64,000 nt of DNA from CAYOHY01 sp964403885 (GTDB lineage Bacteria; Actinomycetota; Coriobacteriia; Anaerosomatales; PHET01). Numbering within the stretch: the stretch's first letter is position 1; every line of letters starts with the position of its first letter. Location: contig CAYOHY010000004.1 in NCBI GenBank assembly GCA_964403885.1, forward strand, positions 1 through 64,000. The letters are read 5' to 3'. A program made the position numbers and the translations under genes. Shown piece by piece: positions 51,432 to 58,654 of this stretch. The notes beneath the pieces were generated by a model. That model was not told the origin of the DNA. It saw only the letters and a list, made by a program, of their open reading frames with translations, and searched no databases.

Positions 51432-51815
51432 TCAGTCCGCGTAGTCGTCCTGGACCTGCCCCACCGGCACGAACAGCGGGTGCACCTCGATGGCCCCGTC
51501 CTGTGCCGCCGGGTGGAGCTTGGCGATCTGCACCGCCACATCGATGCTGGGTGCCGCGACCACAAAGAACGCCGAGACCACCAAGTCCGACTGTAGCGTG
51601 CCCTCTTGCGCCGAATCGCCCCTGACCGTCATGGCCGATGTGCTTGGGTTGAAGGCGAAGCCCCGCTGCTTGGAGAAGTACGTGCCGCCCAGGACCTTGC
51701 CCTTCAGGGCCTTCGCCTTGTCCGGGTACTCATCAAGCGCCGCCACGTGCTCGGGGGACAACGCCAGCGGGTCGGCGGGCACCGGCGAGTAGACGACCAT
51801 TCCGTACTGCGGCAC
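51432..51815 (-). CDS. YCII-related domain protein
   Basis: 127 residues with the YCII/DGPF dimeric alpha-beta barrel pattern: MVVYSPVPADPLALSPEHVAALDEYPDKAKALKG at the start (helix H-x-A-x-L), GGTYFSKQRGFAFNPSTSAMTV, LVVSAFFVVAAPSIDVAVQIAKLHPAAQDGAIEVHPLF by key residues (a final beta strand E-V-x-P). Members may be small enzymes or sigma-factor-linked proteins (YCII/DGPF). No sigma factor is near. The substrate is unknown. Confidence 0.78.
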   Translation of the reverse strand: MPQYGMVVYSPVPADPLALSPEHVAALDEYPDKAKALKGKVLGGTYFSKQRGFAFNPSTSAMTVRGDSAQEGTLQSDLVVSAFFVVAAPSIDVAVQIAKLHPAAQDGAIEVHPLFVPVGQVQDDYAD

Positions 51816-52050
51816 GACGTGCTCCTTCCTCGGCGGTTGGAGCGGTATGTTTCCGCGACATACATCGAGCTAACCGGCTGGGTGGGCGCGCGACCTTCGC
51901 GCCACTGTCCGCGCGACAGACGGGCGCCGAGAGTCCGGGGGGTCGGCTATGCTTGAGACTCAGCGCGCGACACCCAGTCACAGTTGATAGCGCGTGAGCT
52001 TCTTAATGCGAACCACGAGGGGGAAGGGCCGCACGTCGGCCCAGCACAAC

Positions 52051-52473
52051 ATGACCGATCAGTCTCACATCGGAGCCGTTGCCGAGACGGACTCCCGGTA
52101 CGGGGGTCGTGTGCTCGACGCGGGTACACGGCGCTTCACGTGGTGGAAGATCGTTGCCGCCTTCGCGCTCGTAGGTGTGATGGCCGTCGTTCTCTACTTG
52201 CTCGTGTGGCCCGCGTCTTACCTGGGGGACGTTCGCTGGGGTCGGGACTACGCCACGCTCACCCTCGTCGACACCGGCGAGACTCTCGACGTCACCGACA
52301 GCACTGAGATAGTGCTGCGCGGCGGGGACAACCTGTCTCTCACTTTCATGCGCCTGCCCGGCTTCCCCCAGCAGACCGGGACGTTTCGCGCCAAGGTTGT
52401 CTACCGGCCATACATGCGCGCGAACAAGTCGAGCGGCACGGCCGGGAAGGCAACCGCGATCCACGCGCGTTAG
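52051..52473 (+). CDS. Single-pass membrane protein of unknown function
   Basis: About 140 residues if started at ATG 52051; in-frame GTG 51994 and ATG 52006 would add 15-19 residues, and none has a clear ribosome binding site. One membrane segment lies at about 32-51 (IVAAFALVGVMAVVLYLLVWP); the extracytoplasmic part (52-140) is beta-rich and ends with a basic tail. It is followed 50 bases later by a GNAT gene on the same strand. No domain recognised. Confidence 0.55.
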   Translation: MTDQSHIGAVAETDSRYGGRVLDAGTRRFTWWKIVAAFALVGVMAVVLYLLVWPASYLGDVRWGRDYATLTLVDTGETLDVTDSTEIVLRGGDNLSLTFMRLPGFPQQTGTFRAKVVYRPYMRANKSSGTAGKATAIHAR

Positions 52474-52523
52474 TCGCGCGACTGGACCGGCATCGCACGC
52501 TCCGCCCGACGAGAGGGCCCCAC

Positions 52524-53084
52524 TTGACTCACACTCGACAGCGTATCCGGGTCGCCACGCCACAGGATGCCGCACTTCTCGCGGACATGGCTGCACGCAC
52601 GTTCGTCGCCGCATTCGGGCCTCAGAACGCTGAGAGCGACATCGAGGCCTACGTCGCCGGCGCGTTCAGCGAACGCGTTCAGCTCGCAGAGCTATCTGAC
52701 CCGGCAAACACCATCCTGATCGCCGAGGGCGAGGACGGCGTAGCCGCCGGGTACGCGCACCTGCGATCCGGATCCGCGCCACCGTGCGTTGCAGCGGAGC
52801 GCGCGGTTGAGCTCGTGCGCATCTACGCGGACCGCCCCGGCGGTGGCGTGGGCTCGGCGCTCATCGCGGCGTCTCTCGACATCGCGAAGGACGAGGGCGC
52901 CGACACCGTCTGGCTCGGCGTGTGGGAGCACAATCCTCGAGCCGTCGCGTTCTACGAGCGCTGGGGCTTTCGCGTGGTGGGCACCCAGGAGTTCGTGCTG
53001 GGCACCGACCGCCAGACCGACCTCGTCATGTCGCTGCATCTCGGAGTGGGTGGATCGGCAAAGAACGGCCCGACCGCGACTTGA
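52524..53084 (+). CDS. GNAT-family N-acetyltransferase
   Basis: 186 residues from a TTG at 52524 with GAGAGGG eight bases before. Clear GNAT fold: RIRVATPQDAALLADMAARTF at the start, AEGEDGVAAGYAHLR, VELVRIYADRPGGGVGSALIAASLDIA seen by key residues (acetyl-CoA loop R-x-G-G-G-V-G-S), VWLGVWEHNPRAVAFYERWGFRVVGTQEF (motif B, N-x-x-A-x-x-F-Y-x-x-x-G-F). It is RimI/YhbS-like; the substrate is not predictable. Confidence 0.88.
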   Translation: MTHTRQRIRVATPQDAALLADMAARTFVAAFGPQNAESDIEAYVAGAFSERVQLAELSDPANTILIAEGEDGVAAGYAHLRSGSAPPCVAAERAVELVRIYADRPGGGVGSALIAASLDIAKDEGADTVWLGVWEHNPRAVAFYERWGFRVVGTQEFVLGTDRQTDLVMSLHLGVGGSAKNGPTAT

Positions 53085-53168
53085 TCGGCCATCCGTGTGC
53101 TCCCTAGTGCCCCGCCGGCCCGGGCGGGCATAAAGGCTAGACGTAGCCGTCTTCGTTGGGGGGTCACG

Positions 53169-53564
53169 ATGATCAAGGGGTTTAGGGACTTCATTCTGCG
53201 TGGCAACGTGGTCGACATGGCCGTGGGCGTGGTCATCGGCGTCGCCTTTGCGGCGCTGGTCAACTCGTTCGTCGCCAACCTGATCATGGCGCCCATCGCG
53301 GCCGTTCTTGGCAAGCCGTCCTTCGACGCGCTCGTGCTGGGGCCGTTCAAGTACGGGGCGTTCCTCACCGCGCTGCTGCAGTTCCTGCTGATCGCGGGCG
53401 CCGTCTACTTCTTCGTGGTCGCGCCGATGAACGCGATGATGAAGCGACTCGGCCGCCTCCAAGAGCCGCCCGCGATGCGCGACTGCCCGTCGTGCCTGCA
53501 GAGCATCCCCGCGGAAGCATCCAAGTGCATGTACTGCACCGTGGACCTGCCGCGCACGCAGTAG
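53169..53564 (+). CDS. mscL: Large-conductance mechanosensitive channel MscL with C-terminal zinc ribbon
   Basis: 131 residues from the ATG at 53169 with GGGGGG about six bases before. N-terminal IKGFRDFILRGNVVDMAVGVVIGVAFAALVNSFVANLIMAPI, seen by its key residues, is the amphipathic helix plus TM1 of MscL; TM2 is at about 72-92 (LLQFLLIAGAVYFFVVAP). MscL opens under hypo-osmotic shock. After TM2, instead of the usual C-terminal helix alone, there is a four-cysteine zinc-ribbon-like module: D-C-P-S-C-L-Q (about 106-112) and K-C-M-Y-C-T (about 120-125), C-x2-C ... C-x2-C. Confidence 0.92.
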   Translation: MIKGFRDFILRGNVVDMAVGVVIGVAFAALVNSFVANLIMAPIAAVLGKPSFDALVLGPFKYGAFLTALLQFLLIAGAVYFFVVAPMNAMMKRLGRLQEPPAMRDCPSCLQSIPAEASKCMYCTVDLPRTQ

Positions 53565-53580
53565 CCCGGCAACAACAAAA

Positions 53581-53610
53581 CAGGCCGAGAGCCTGATGGC
53601 TCCCGGCCTG
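53581..53610 (-). terminator. Terminator downstream of tRNA-Ala
   Basis: CAGGCCG-(16 bases)-CGGCCTG with an inner AGAGCC/GGCTC helix. On the minus strand it is followed by TTTTGTTGTT, as expected for the end of the tRNA-Ala transcript; it also lies just after mscL. Confidence 0.8.
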
Positions 53611-53619
53611 CGTCATGTC

Positions 53620-53695
53620 TGGTGGAGACGAAGGGGCTCGAACCCTCGACCCTCGGCTTGCAAAGCCGATGCTCTCCCAGCTGAGCTACGTCCCC
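53620..53695 (-). tRNA. tRNA-Ala (anticodon TGC), CCA encoded
   Basis: 76 bases on the minus strand beginning GGGGACGTAGCTCAGC and ending CGTCTCCACCA. The anticodon stem TCGGC/GCCGA encloses the loop TTTGCAA, giving anticodon TGC. The acceptor stem (GGGGACG/CGTCTCC) has one G-U pair; the T-arm has GGGTTCGAGCCC-type pairing. The CCA end is in the gene. Confidence 0.96.
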
Positions 53696-53796
53696 GTGCG
53701 CGGGAGAGTATATCACCGCTTCCCGAGTTCACACATCCGCAACCTGCCGGGGGTACCCTCTCGGTAGCCGCGGGGTCTCGATGACACGGGAGTGAC

Positions 53797-54999
53797 ATGC
53801 CGGAGCTGTCTCATAGCCTGCTCAACCTGTTCTTCGTGTTCGTGGGCGCGAAGCTCGCCGGCGAGTTGTTCGAGCGCCTGAAGCAGCCCGCGGTCATCGG
53901 CGAGCTGATTGCCGGAATGGTGCTGGGCCCCTACGCGCTGGGCCTGATCCGCGAGGATGTCACGCTCAGCATCGTCTCGACGCTGGGCGTCGTGGTGCTC
54001 ATGTTCTATGTGGGACTCGAGACGCGGCGCAGCGAGATCATGAAGGTGGGCCGCGCGGGGCTGCTCGTGGGGACGCTGGGCATCATCCTGCCGCTGGCGT
54101 GCGGCTACGCCTTCGGCGTGTGGGTGCTCGACGCCGGCTGGCAAGAGTCGCTGTTCATCGGGACCGCGCTGGTGGCCACCTCGGTGGGCATCACGGCTCG
54201 CGTACTCTCCGACCGCGGGCTCATCTCGACGCGGATCGCGCGCATCGTGATCACAGCGGCGGTCGTCGACGACGTGCTGGGACTGCTCGTGCTCTCCGGC
54301 GTGTCGGGAGCCGTGAAGGGCGGCATCAACATCGGCCGGCTCAGCCTGGTGGGCTTCGAGGCGATCGCGTTCATCGGCGTCATCGTGTTGGTGTTGCCGT
54401 GGCTGGTAGTGAAGTCCGAAGACCTCCTCGACCGCTTCAAGATCTCCCATCCGCCCTTCGCGCTCGCGGTGGCGGCCATGCTGCTGTTCGCCGCCGTCGC
54501 CGAGTCGATCGGGCTCGCCGCGATCGTGGGTGCGTTCTTCGCGGGCATGGGATTCGCCGAGGGACCGGACCACTGGGAGCTCCAGACCAAGACCGAGCCG
54601 CTCTACGAGATGCTCGTGCCGTTCTTCTTCGTGCTCATGGGCGCGCGCGTGGAGCTGCCGCTGTTCGCTGACCCCGCCGTGCTGCTGCCGGGTCTGGGCC
54701 TCGTGGTCATCGCGATCGTCACCAAGATCGTGGGCTGCGGTCTTGCCGTGGCCAACGAGGGCCCGCGCACCGCACTCGCCGTGGGCGTGGGCATGGTGCC
54801 CCGCGGCGAGGTGGGACTGATCGTCGCCGCGATGGGTCAGGGTCTGGGCATCATCTCGTCTCCTGTCTACGCGATGATCGTGCTGGTGGTCGCGGTCTCC
54901 ACCATCGTGGTGCCGCCGGTTCTGCCGGCGTTGTTCCGGCTGGCCGGTGCGTCGAGCGAGATCAAGGCCTCCCCCATCGTGGACGCCGAGACGCTCTAA
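53797..54999 (+). CDS. CPA2-family cation:proton antiporter (KefB/GerN-like)
   Basis: 400 residues, about 12 membrane segments filling the whole chain, with no TrkA_N domain. Family features: KQPAVIGELIAGMVLGP at about 29-45 (unwound TM), a V-G-L-E stretch (LMFYVGLETRRSEI), the ion-binding pair VVDDVLGLLVL at about 157-167, VGAFFAGMGFA, FFVLMGARVEL and GMVPRGEVGLIVA near 330-342. It exchanges Na+ or K+ for protons. With two RCK proteins, a KimA-like importer and MscL in the same 7 kb, it fits a K+/osmotic control region. Confidence 0.92.
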   Translation: MPELSHSLLNLFFVFVGAKLAGELFERLKQPAVIGELIAGMVLGPYALGLIREDVTLSIVSTLGVVVLMFYVGLETRRSEIMKVGRAGLLVGTLGIILPLACGYAFGVWVLDAGWQESLFIGTALVATSVGITARVLSDRGLISTRIARIVITAAVVDDVLGLLVLSGVSGAVKGGINIGRLSLVGFEAIAFIGVIVLVLPWLVVKSEDLLDRFKISHPPFALAVAAMLLFAAVAESIGLAAIVGAFFAGMGFAEGPDHWELQTKTEPLYEMLVPFFFVLMGARVELPLFADPAVLLPGLGLVVIAIVTKIVGCGLAVANEGPRTALAVGVGMVPRGEVGLIVAAMGQGLGIISSPVYAMIVLVVAVSTIVVPPVLPALFRLAGASSEIKASPIVDAETL

Positions 55000-55246
55000 G
55001 CCGCAGCGACGCAACAACGCCGTCGCGCGTCTGCCACGCGGGTTTCACCAGGTCTTCGCTCGCGGGCAACAAGCCCGCAACACCTCCCCCGTAGCGTGAA
55101 TGGTGGACGGTGGCCACATGGCAACCGCCCTCCGGGAATCCAGCGCAGATCCCGGACCGCTCCGTCCAACGACGTACGGTGCGACCTTTTCCGTATGGGG
55201 GCCCGATCCACTCGGACGGGCCACGTCAGCAAAGGAGGTGGAGGAG

Positions 55247-56902
55247 ATGCGCGACTTCATGAATCGCACGTTCGACATGAGCGTGGCACATGGTCAGTGG
55301 CCCAAGATCCTTCGCCGCGCCGCGGTGCGGACGGTACTTCTCGCACTCGTCGCTGTGTTCGCAATGGCCCTGATCGCCCACGCCGACCCCACCGGCAGCA
55401 ACTACGGCGGTATCAACGCCGTCACCGCCGCCGAGGCCGGCAAGCCCACGCTGCAGGAGGTGGGCGCGGACATCGGTACCACCAAGACGGCGCTCAACTT
55501 CTTCTTCCTGATCGTGGGCGTTGGACTCATCTTCTTCATGCAGGCCGGCTTCATGCTCGTCGAGACCGGCTTCTGCAGGTCGAAGCACGCCGCCCACGTC
55601 GCGATGACCAACTTCGTCATCTTCGCGGTGGGCGCCTTGGCCTACTGGGCCTTCGGCTTCGCACTCGAGTTTGGCTCGCTGGGCGCGTTCTACTGGGCGC
55701 CCGGGGCCGAGGGACTGCTCAACGGTGAGGCGCTCAAGATAGGCGCCAATGCGTTCGCCGGCACCAAGGGCTTCTTCGTGGGCTCGCTGGCCGACGGCAC
55801 GTACGATCCCGGCGTCATGGCGTTCTTCCTCTTCCAGATGGTGTTCATGGACACCGCGGCCACCATCGTCACCGGCGGCATGGCCGAGCGCTGGAAGTTC
55901 TCGGCGTTTCTGCCCTTTGGTGTGTTCATGGCTGCGGTCGTCTACCCGATCTACGGCATGTGGATGTGGGGCGGCGGCTGGCTCGCCACGCTGGGCGCCA
56001 ACTACGGCTTTGGCAACGGCGCCGTGGACTTCGCCGGCTCGTCGGTGGTTCACGCGGTGGGTGGTTTCGCGGCACTGGCCGGAGCGATGGTCATCGGCCC
56101 GCGCATCGGCAAGTTCAAGGCTGACGGCACGCCCGTCGCCATCCCGGGCCACAACGTGCCCATGGCGATCCTGGGCACCATCATCCTGGTCTTTGGCTGG
56201 TTTGGCTTCAACGGCATGAGCACGCTGGCCGCCACCGACCTGCGCTTCACCGTCATCATCGCCAACACCATGCTCGCCGGCTCCGCAGGCTGTCTGGCCG
56301 CGATGTTCCTGGTGTGGAAGCTGTGGGGCAAGCCTGACCCGTCGATGGCGGTCAACGGTATGCTCGCCGGCCTGGTGGCCATCACGGCGCCGTGCGCCTT
56401 CGTCACCCCGTGGGCGTCGATCCTCATCGGCCTGATCGCGGGCTTCCTGGTTGTGGGCTCGGTCGTGTTCGTCGAGCGCAAGATGAAGGTCGATGATCCG
56501 GTTGGCGCCGTCTCGGTCCACGGCGTCAACGGTGCGTGGGGCATGATCGCACTGGGCCTGTTCGCCGACGGCTCCTACGGTGCCGGCTGGAACGGCGTCA
56601 GCTCCCCCGTCACCGGCCTGTTCTACGGCAACGCCGGCCAGCTGGCCGCGCAGGGCATCGCCGTGGTGACCGTGTTCGCGTGGGCGTTTGGCATGCACTA
56701 CGTCTTCTTCAAGGTGCAGCACGCGATCCAGGGCATCCGCTCAAGCGAGGCCGATGAGATCGCCGGTCTCGATCCCACCGAGATGGGCGTGCTCGCCTAC
56801 CCGGACATGGTGGGCTCGGGCCCGCTGGGCGAGGGCGGCCTTGCCGGAACCCCCGGCGGCGCGTCGCACCCGCATCCGATTCCTGCAGGGAGTGAGGCGT
56901 AG
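55247..56902 (+). CDS. amt: Ammonium transporter (Amt/Mep)
   Basis: 551 residues from the ATG at 55247, which follows AAAGGAGGTGGAGGAG. A signal peptide (about 23-47, ALVAVFAMALIAHA) precedes a TM1-TM11 Amt core: FFLIVGVGLIFFMQAGFMLVETGF, MTNFVIFAVGALAYWAFGFAL, FFLFQMVFMDTAATIVTGGMAERWKF, and the twin-His motifs DFAGSSVVHAVGGFAALAGA and VSHG-type SVHGVNGAWGMIALGLFA, seen by key residues. Imports ammonium; the gate is blocked by PII. The C-terminal tail (about 505-551) is Gly/Pro-rich. The PII gene begins at the next base after its stop codon. Confidence 0.95.
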   Translation: MRDFMNRTFDMSVAHGQWPKILRRAAVRTVLLALVAVFAMALIAHADPTGSNYGGINAVTAAEAGKPTLQEVGADIGTTKTALNFFFLIVGVGLIFFMQAGFMLVETGFCRSKHAAHVAMTNFVIFAVGALAYWAFGFALEFGSLGAFYWAPGAEGLLNGEALKIGANAFAGTKGFFVGSLADGTYDPGVMAFFLFQMVFMDTAATIVTGGMAERWKFSAFLPFGVFMAAVVYPIYGMWMWGGGWLATLGANYGFGNGAVDFAGSSVVHAVGGFAALAGAMVIGPRIGKFKADGTPVAIPGHNVPMAILGTIILVFGWFGFNGMSTLAATDLRFTVIIANTMLAGSAGCLAAMFLVWKLWGKPDPSMAVNGMLAGLVAITAPCAFVTPWASILIGLIAGFLVVGSVVFVERKMKVDDPVGAVSVHGVNGAWGMIALGLFADGSYGAGWNGVSSPVTGLFYGNAGQLAAQGIAVVTVFAWAFGMHYVFFKVQHAIQGIRSSEADEIAGLDPTEMGVLAYPDMVGSGPLGEGGLAGTPGGASHPHPIPAGSEA

Positions 56903-57241
56903 ATGAAGCGCATCGAAGCGATCGTCCGCCCGGAGCGCCTGGACGCCGTGAAGGGCGCGCTCGTGGACCTGGGCCACAACGGCCTGACGGTGAGCGAGGT
57001 CAAGGGTCACGGCATCCAGAAGGGCATCACCCAGCAGTGGCGCGGCGAGGAGTACGTGATCGACCTGCTCCCCAAGGTCTCGATCATCGCCGTGGTGCAC
57101 GACCACGAAGTGGCCGACTGTCTCGACGCGATCACGCGGGCGGCCCGCACCGACCGTATCGGCGACGGCAAGATCTTCGTGTCGCCCGTCGAGCAGGTGG
57201 TGCGTATCCGCACCGGCGAGACCGGCCCCGAAGCGCTCTAG
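56903..57241 (+). CDS. glnB: PII nitrogen regulatory protein
   Basis: 112 residues, the normal PII length. The start MKRIEAIVRPERLDAVKGAL, the T-loop region VKGHGIQKGITQQWRGEEYVIDLLPK (key residues: the loop with R-G-E-E-Y, Tyr51 kept, Tyr46 replaced by Trp) and RTDRIGDGKIFVSPVEQVVRIRTGE near the C-terminus (ATP/2-oxoglutarate site) are all present. PII senses 2-oxoglutarate and energy and blocks the Amt channel. Its ATG follows the amt stop codon without a gap, and a strong terminator follows. GlnK-type by context; the sequence does not separate GlnB from GlnK. Confidence 0.96.
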   Translation: MKRIEAIVRPERLDAVKGALVDLGHNGLTVSEVKGHGIQKGITQQWRGEEYVIDLLPKVSIIAVVHDHEVADCLDAITRAARTDRIGDGKIFVSPVEQVVRIRTGETGPEAL

Positions 57242-57280
57242 CCGCGACGTCCCCGACCGGCGTCGCGCGGAGAACACCAG

Positions 57281-57306
57281 AAAGGCGGGCCTTCGGGCCC
57301 GCCTTT
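57281..57306. terminator. Strong bidirectional terminator after the PII gene
   Basis: AAAGGCGGGCC-TTCG-GGCCCGCCTTT, an 11-bp stem with a stable TTCG tetraloop. It ends amt-glnB on the plus strand and could also end a minus-strand transcript from the 57.3-57.7 kb region. Confidence 0.92.
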
Positions 57307-57729
57307 CGCGTTCAGGTCACGACTTCGCGACCTAGGTTAACCGGTAGCCGGAACGGCCTTCGCTGCGCCCGAGTGACCCCTCCAAAAGGTTATCCTCGAG
57401 GACTTTTGGCCGCCTTGGCGTTACGGCCGCATCCTCAGCAGTTACCACGGGCTTCTGCCTGGTTCCTGGCGACATCGGTGCTTACTTACTCTTACCGTTA
57501 CTTCCGACGCGGGATACCTCTTCCGCGCCCTCTTACGAACCGACGAACCAGTGACGTACGAACCGACTCTCAGTGAATACGTCGTCCAGGAACCTTAGTC
57601 TGCCGTTCCGGCTGGATGTTCCGTTGTCAGGGTCTCAGCCAACGAGCCTCCTGGCCTCGGATGTGGACGCTGTTGCGTCCTCGTCTAGAGCGTTCCCCGC
57701 ACGAGCCGCGTGCGTGTACCCCAAACGAC
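57307..57729 (-). ncRNA. Unidentified structured intergenic region (candidate non-coding RNA)
   Basis: About 420 bases without a convincing gene on either strand and with more hairpins than its neighbours. Minus-strand pairings: AGGTC/GACCT (about 57335-57315), CCAAAAG/CTTTTGG (about 57410-57383), CGCGG/CCGCG (about 57527-57508), GGACGC/GCGTCC (about 57680-57665). A direct repeat CGGTTCGTA occurs twice, 23 bases apart (about 57567 and 57543). The region ends at the bidirectional terminator. RNase P and tmRNA signatures are absent. Strand is proposed from the terminator position; transcription is unproven. Confidence 0.45.
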
Positions 57730-57754
57730 GAACGGCCCCCAGTGGGAGCCGTTC
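57730..57754 (-). terminator. Hairpin terminator after the rhodanese-thioredoxin gene
   Basis: GAACGG-CCCCCAGTGGGAG-CCGTTC with an inner CCC/GGG helix, 46 bases past the stop codon of the selenoprotein gene; followed on the minus strand by GTCGTTTGG, so the T-run is short. Confidence 0.55.
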
Positions 57755-57799
57755 GGTAGGGCCAATCCGATGAACGCGCGAGAGGCGCGATTCCTTGCG

Positions 57800-58498
57800 C
57801 TACTTGAGCGAATCCAGGGCCGCAGTGAGCTGCTCCTTGGTCTGCTCGCCAACCACCTGCTGGGCGATGACGCCGTCCGCATTCACGAACAGGAACGTGG
57901 GCACGTACTGCACGCCAAGCTTGTTGGCGAGCTCCACGCCTGCCGGATCCTTCTCGACGTTGAGCCTTCGGAACTCGACCTTGCCCTCGTACTGCTTCTC
58001 CAACCCCTCGACCAGGGGCTTCATCTTGATGCAGCTCGGTCAACTGTCGGTGTAGAACTCCACGAACACCGGCTTGCCGGCCGTCTCGATGGTCTGGGCC
58101 GAGGACTGGGTGCCCGTGTCGAGCTTGCCCGTCCATGCCTGGATGCCCGCCGCGAGGTGGGCGATGTTCTTGAAGCCCATCCCGCGCATGGTCTCGACCG
58201 CGGTCGCCGAGCGCTGACCGCTCGCGCAGTAGACCACGTAGGTCTTGTCACGGTCCCAGCTGGCCGCTTGCGCGGCGACCTGGTCGACCGGCACGTTGAT
58301 GGCGCCGGGGATGTGACCCATCTGGAACTCGCCTTGGGTGCGCACGTCGACGATCTGTGCGCCGGCGTCGATCGCCTTCTGCGCGCCGGCCGCGTCCACG
58401 TTGCGGATCCCGTCACCGCCACTGGGGCGAAACGCGAGGACCATCACCACACCGGCCACAAGGCCGATGGCGATCCACAGGATGACTTTGGGCTTCAT
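57800..58498 (-). CDS. Rhodanese-thioredoxin fusion selenoprotein (in-frame TGA read as Sec153)
   Basis: 232 residues if TGA at 58042-58040 is read as selenocysteine; read as stop it gives a 152-residue rhodanese and a separate 74-residue thioredoxin half without its active site. Start ATG 58498 with AAGGAG. Order: membrane anchor (5-23), rhodanese domain (about 30-125, catalytic C91 in CASGQRS), thioredoxin domain (about 141-232). The active site reads F-Y-T-D-S-U-P-S-C-I-K-M: Sec is at the position of the first Cys of C-x-x-C, and the downstream fold (FRRLNVEKDP, YVPTFLFVNADG with cis-Pro) is intact. It should reduce disulfides or handle persulfides on the cell surface. A bSECIS-like hairpin follows the TGA. 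Confidence 0.9.
57992..58034 (-). promoter_or_regulatory. bSECIS-like hairpin for the Sec codon
   Basis: Directly after the TGA, CCCCT (58018-58014) pairs with AGGGG (58008-58004) around the loop GGTCG; the apical GGTC lies about 27 bases beyond the TGA. An outer CTGC/GCAG helix (58034-58031 with 57995-57992) extends it. Distance and the GGTC apical loop match known bacterial SECIS elements read by SelB. Confidence 0.75.
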
Positions 58499-58530
58499 GC
58501 ACGCTCCTTCTTCCCGACGTTGAGCGAAGC

Positions 58531-58546
58531 ATACCCCATGGGGTAT
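58531..58546. promoter_or_regulatory. CsoR/CstR-type operator palindrome upstream of the selenoprotein gene
   Basis: ATACCCCATGGGGTAT, a perfect 16-base palindrome 33 bases before the ATG of the rhodanese-thioredoxin gene. The ATACCCC...GGGGTAT pattern is the recognition pattern of CsoR/CstR-family repressors, which sense copper or persulfides; a rhodanese target favours the persulfide-sensing type. No such repressor gene is in the window. Confidence 0.7.
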
Positions 58547-58654
58547 GAAATGGCAAAGCGTATCACTCGGTGCTCCTACGGGCATAAACCCAGCACGCCC
58601 TACTCACAAGAGCAACCCTCTTGCCGAGGCGTGACCCTGCACTGAGGGAGGCAC

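Noticed and set aside
53596..53784. Open frame reading through the tRNA-Ala region (W-R-R-R-G-S-N-P-R-P-S-A-C-K-A-D-A-L)
   Set aside because: This is the well-known false protein produced by translating a tRNA gene; the tRNA is intact on the other strand.
57307..57729. RNase P RNA, tmRNA or 6S RNA in the structured intergenic region
   Set aside because: No GAGGAAAGTCC, no tRNA-like CCA end or tag frame, and no long single-bubble helix were found on either strand.
57800..58024. Separate 74-codon thioredoxin gene starting at ATG 58024
   Set aside because: It would lack the first strand and both active-site residues; reading through the TGA gives a complete thioredoxin fold, so it is treated as one selenoprotein gene.
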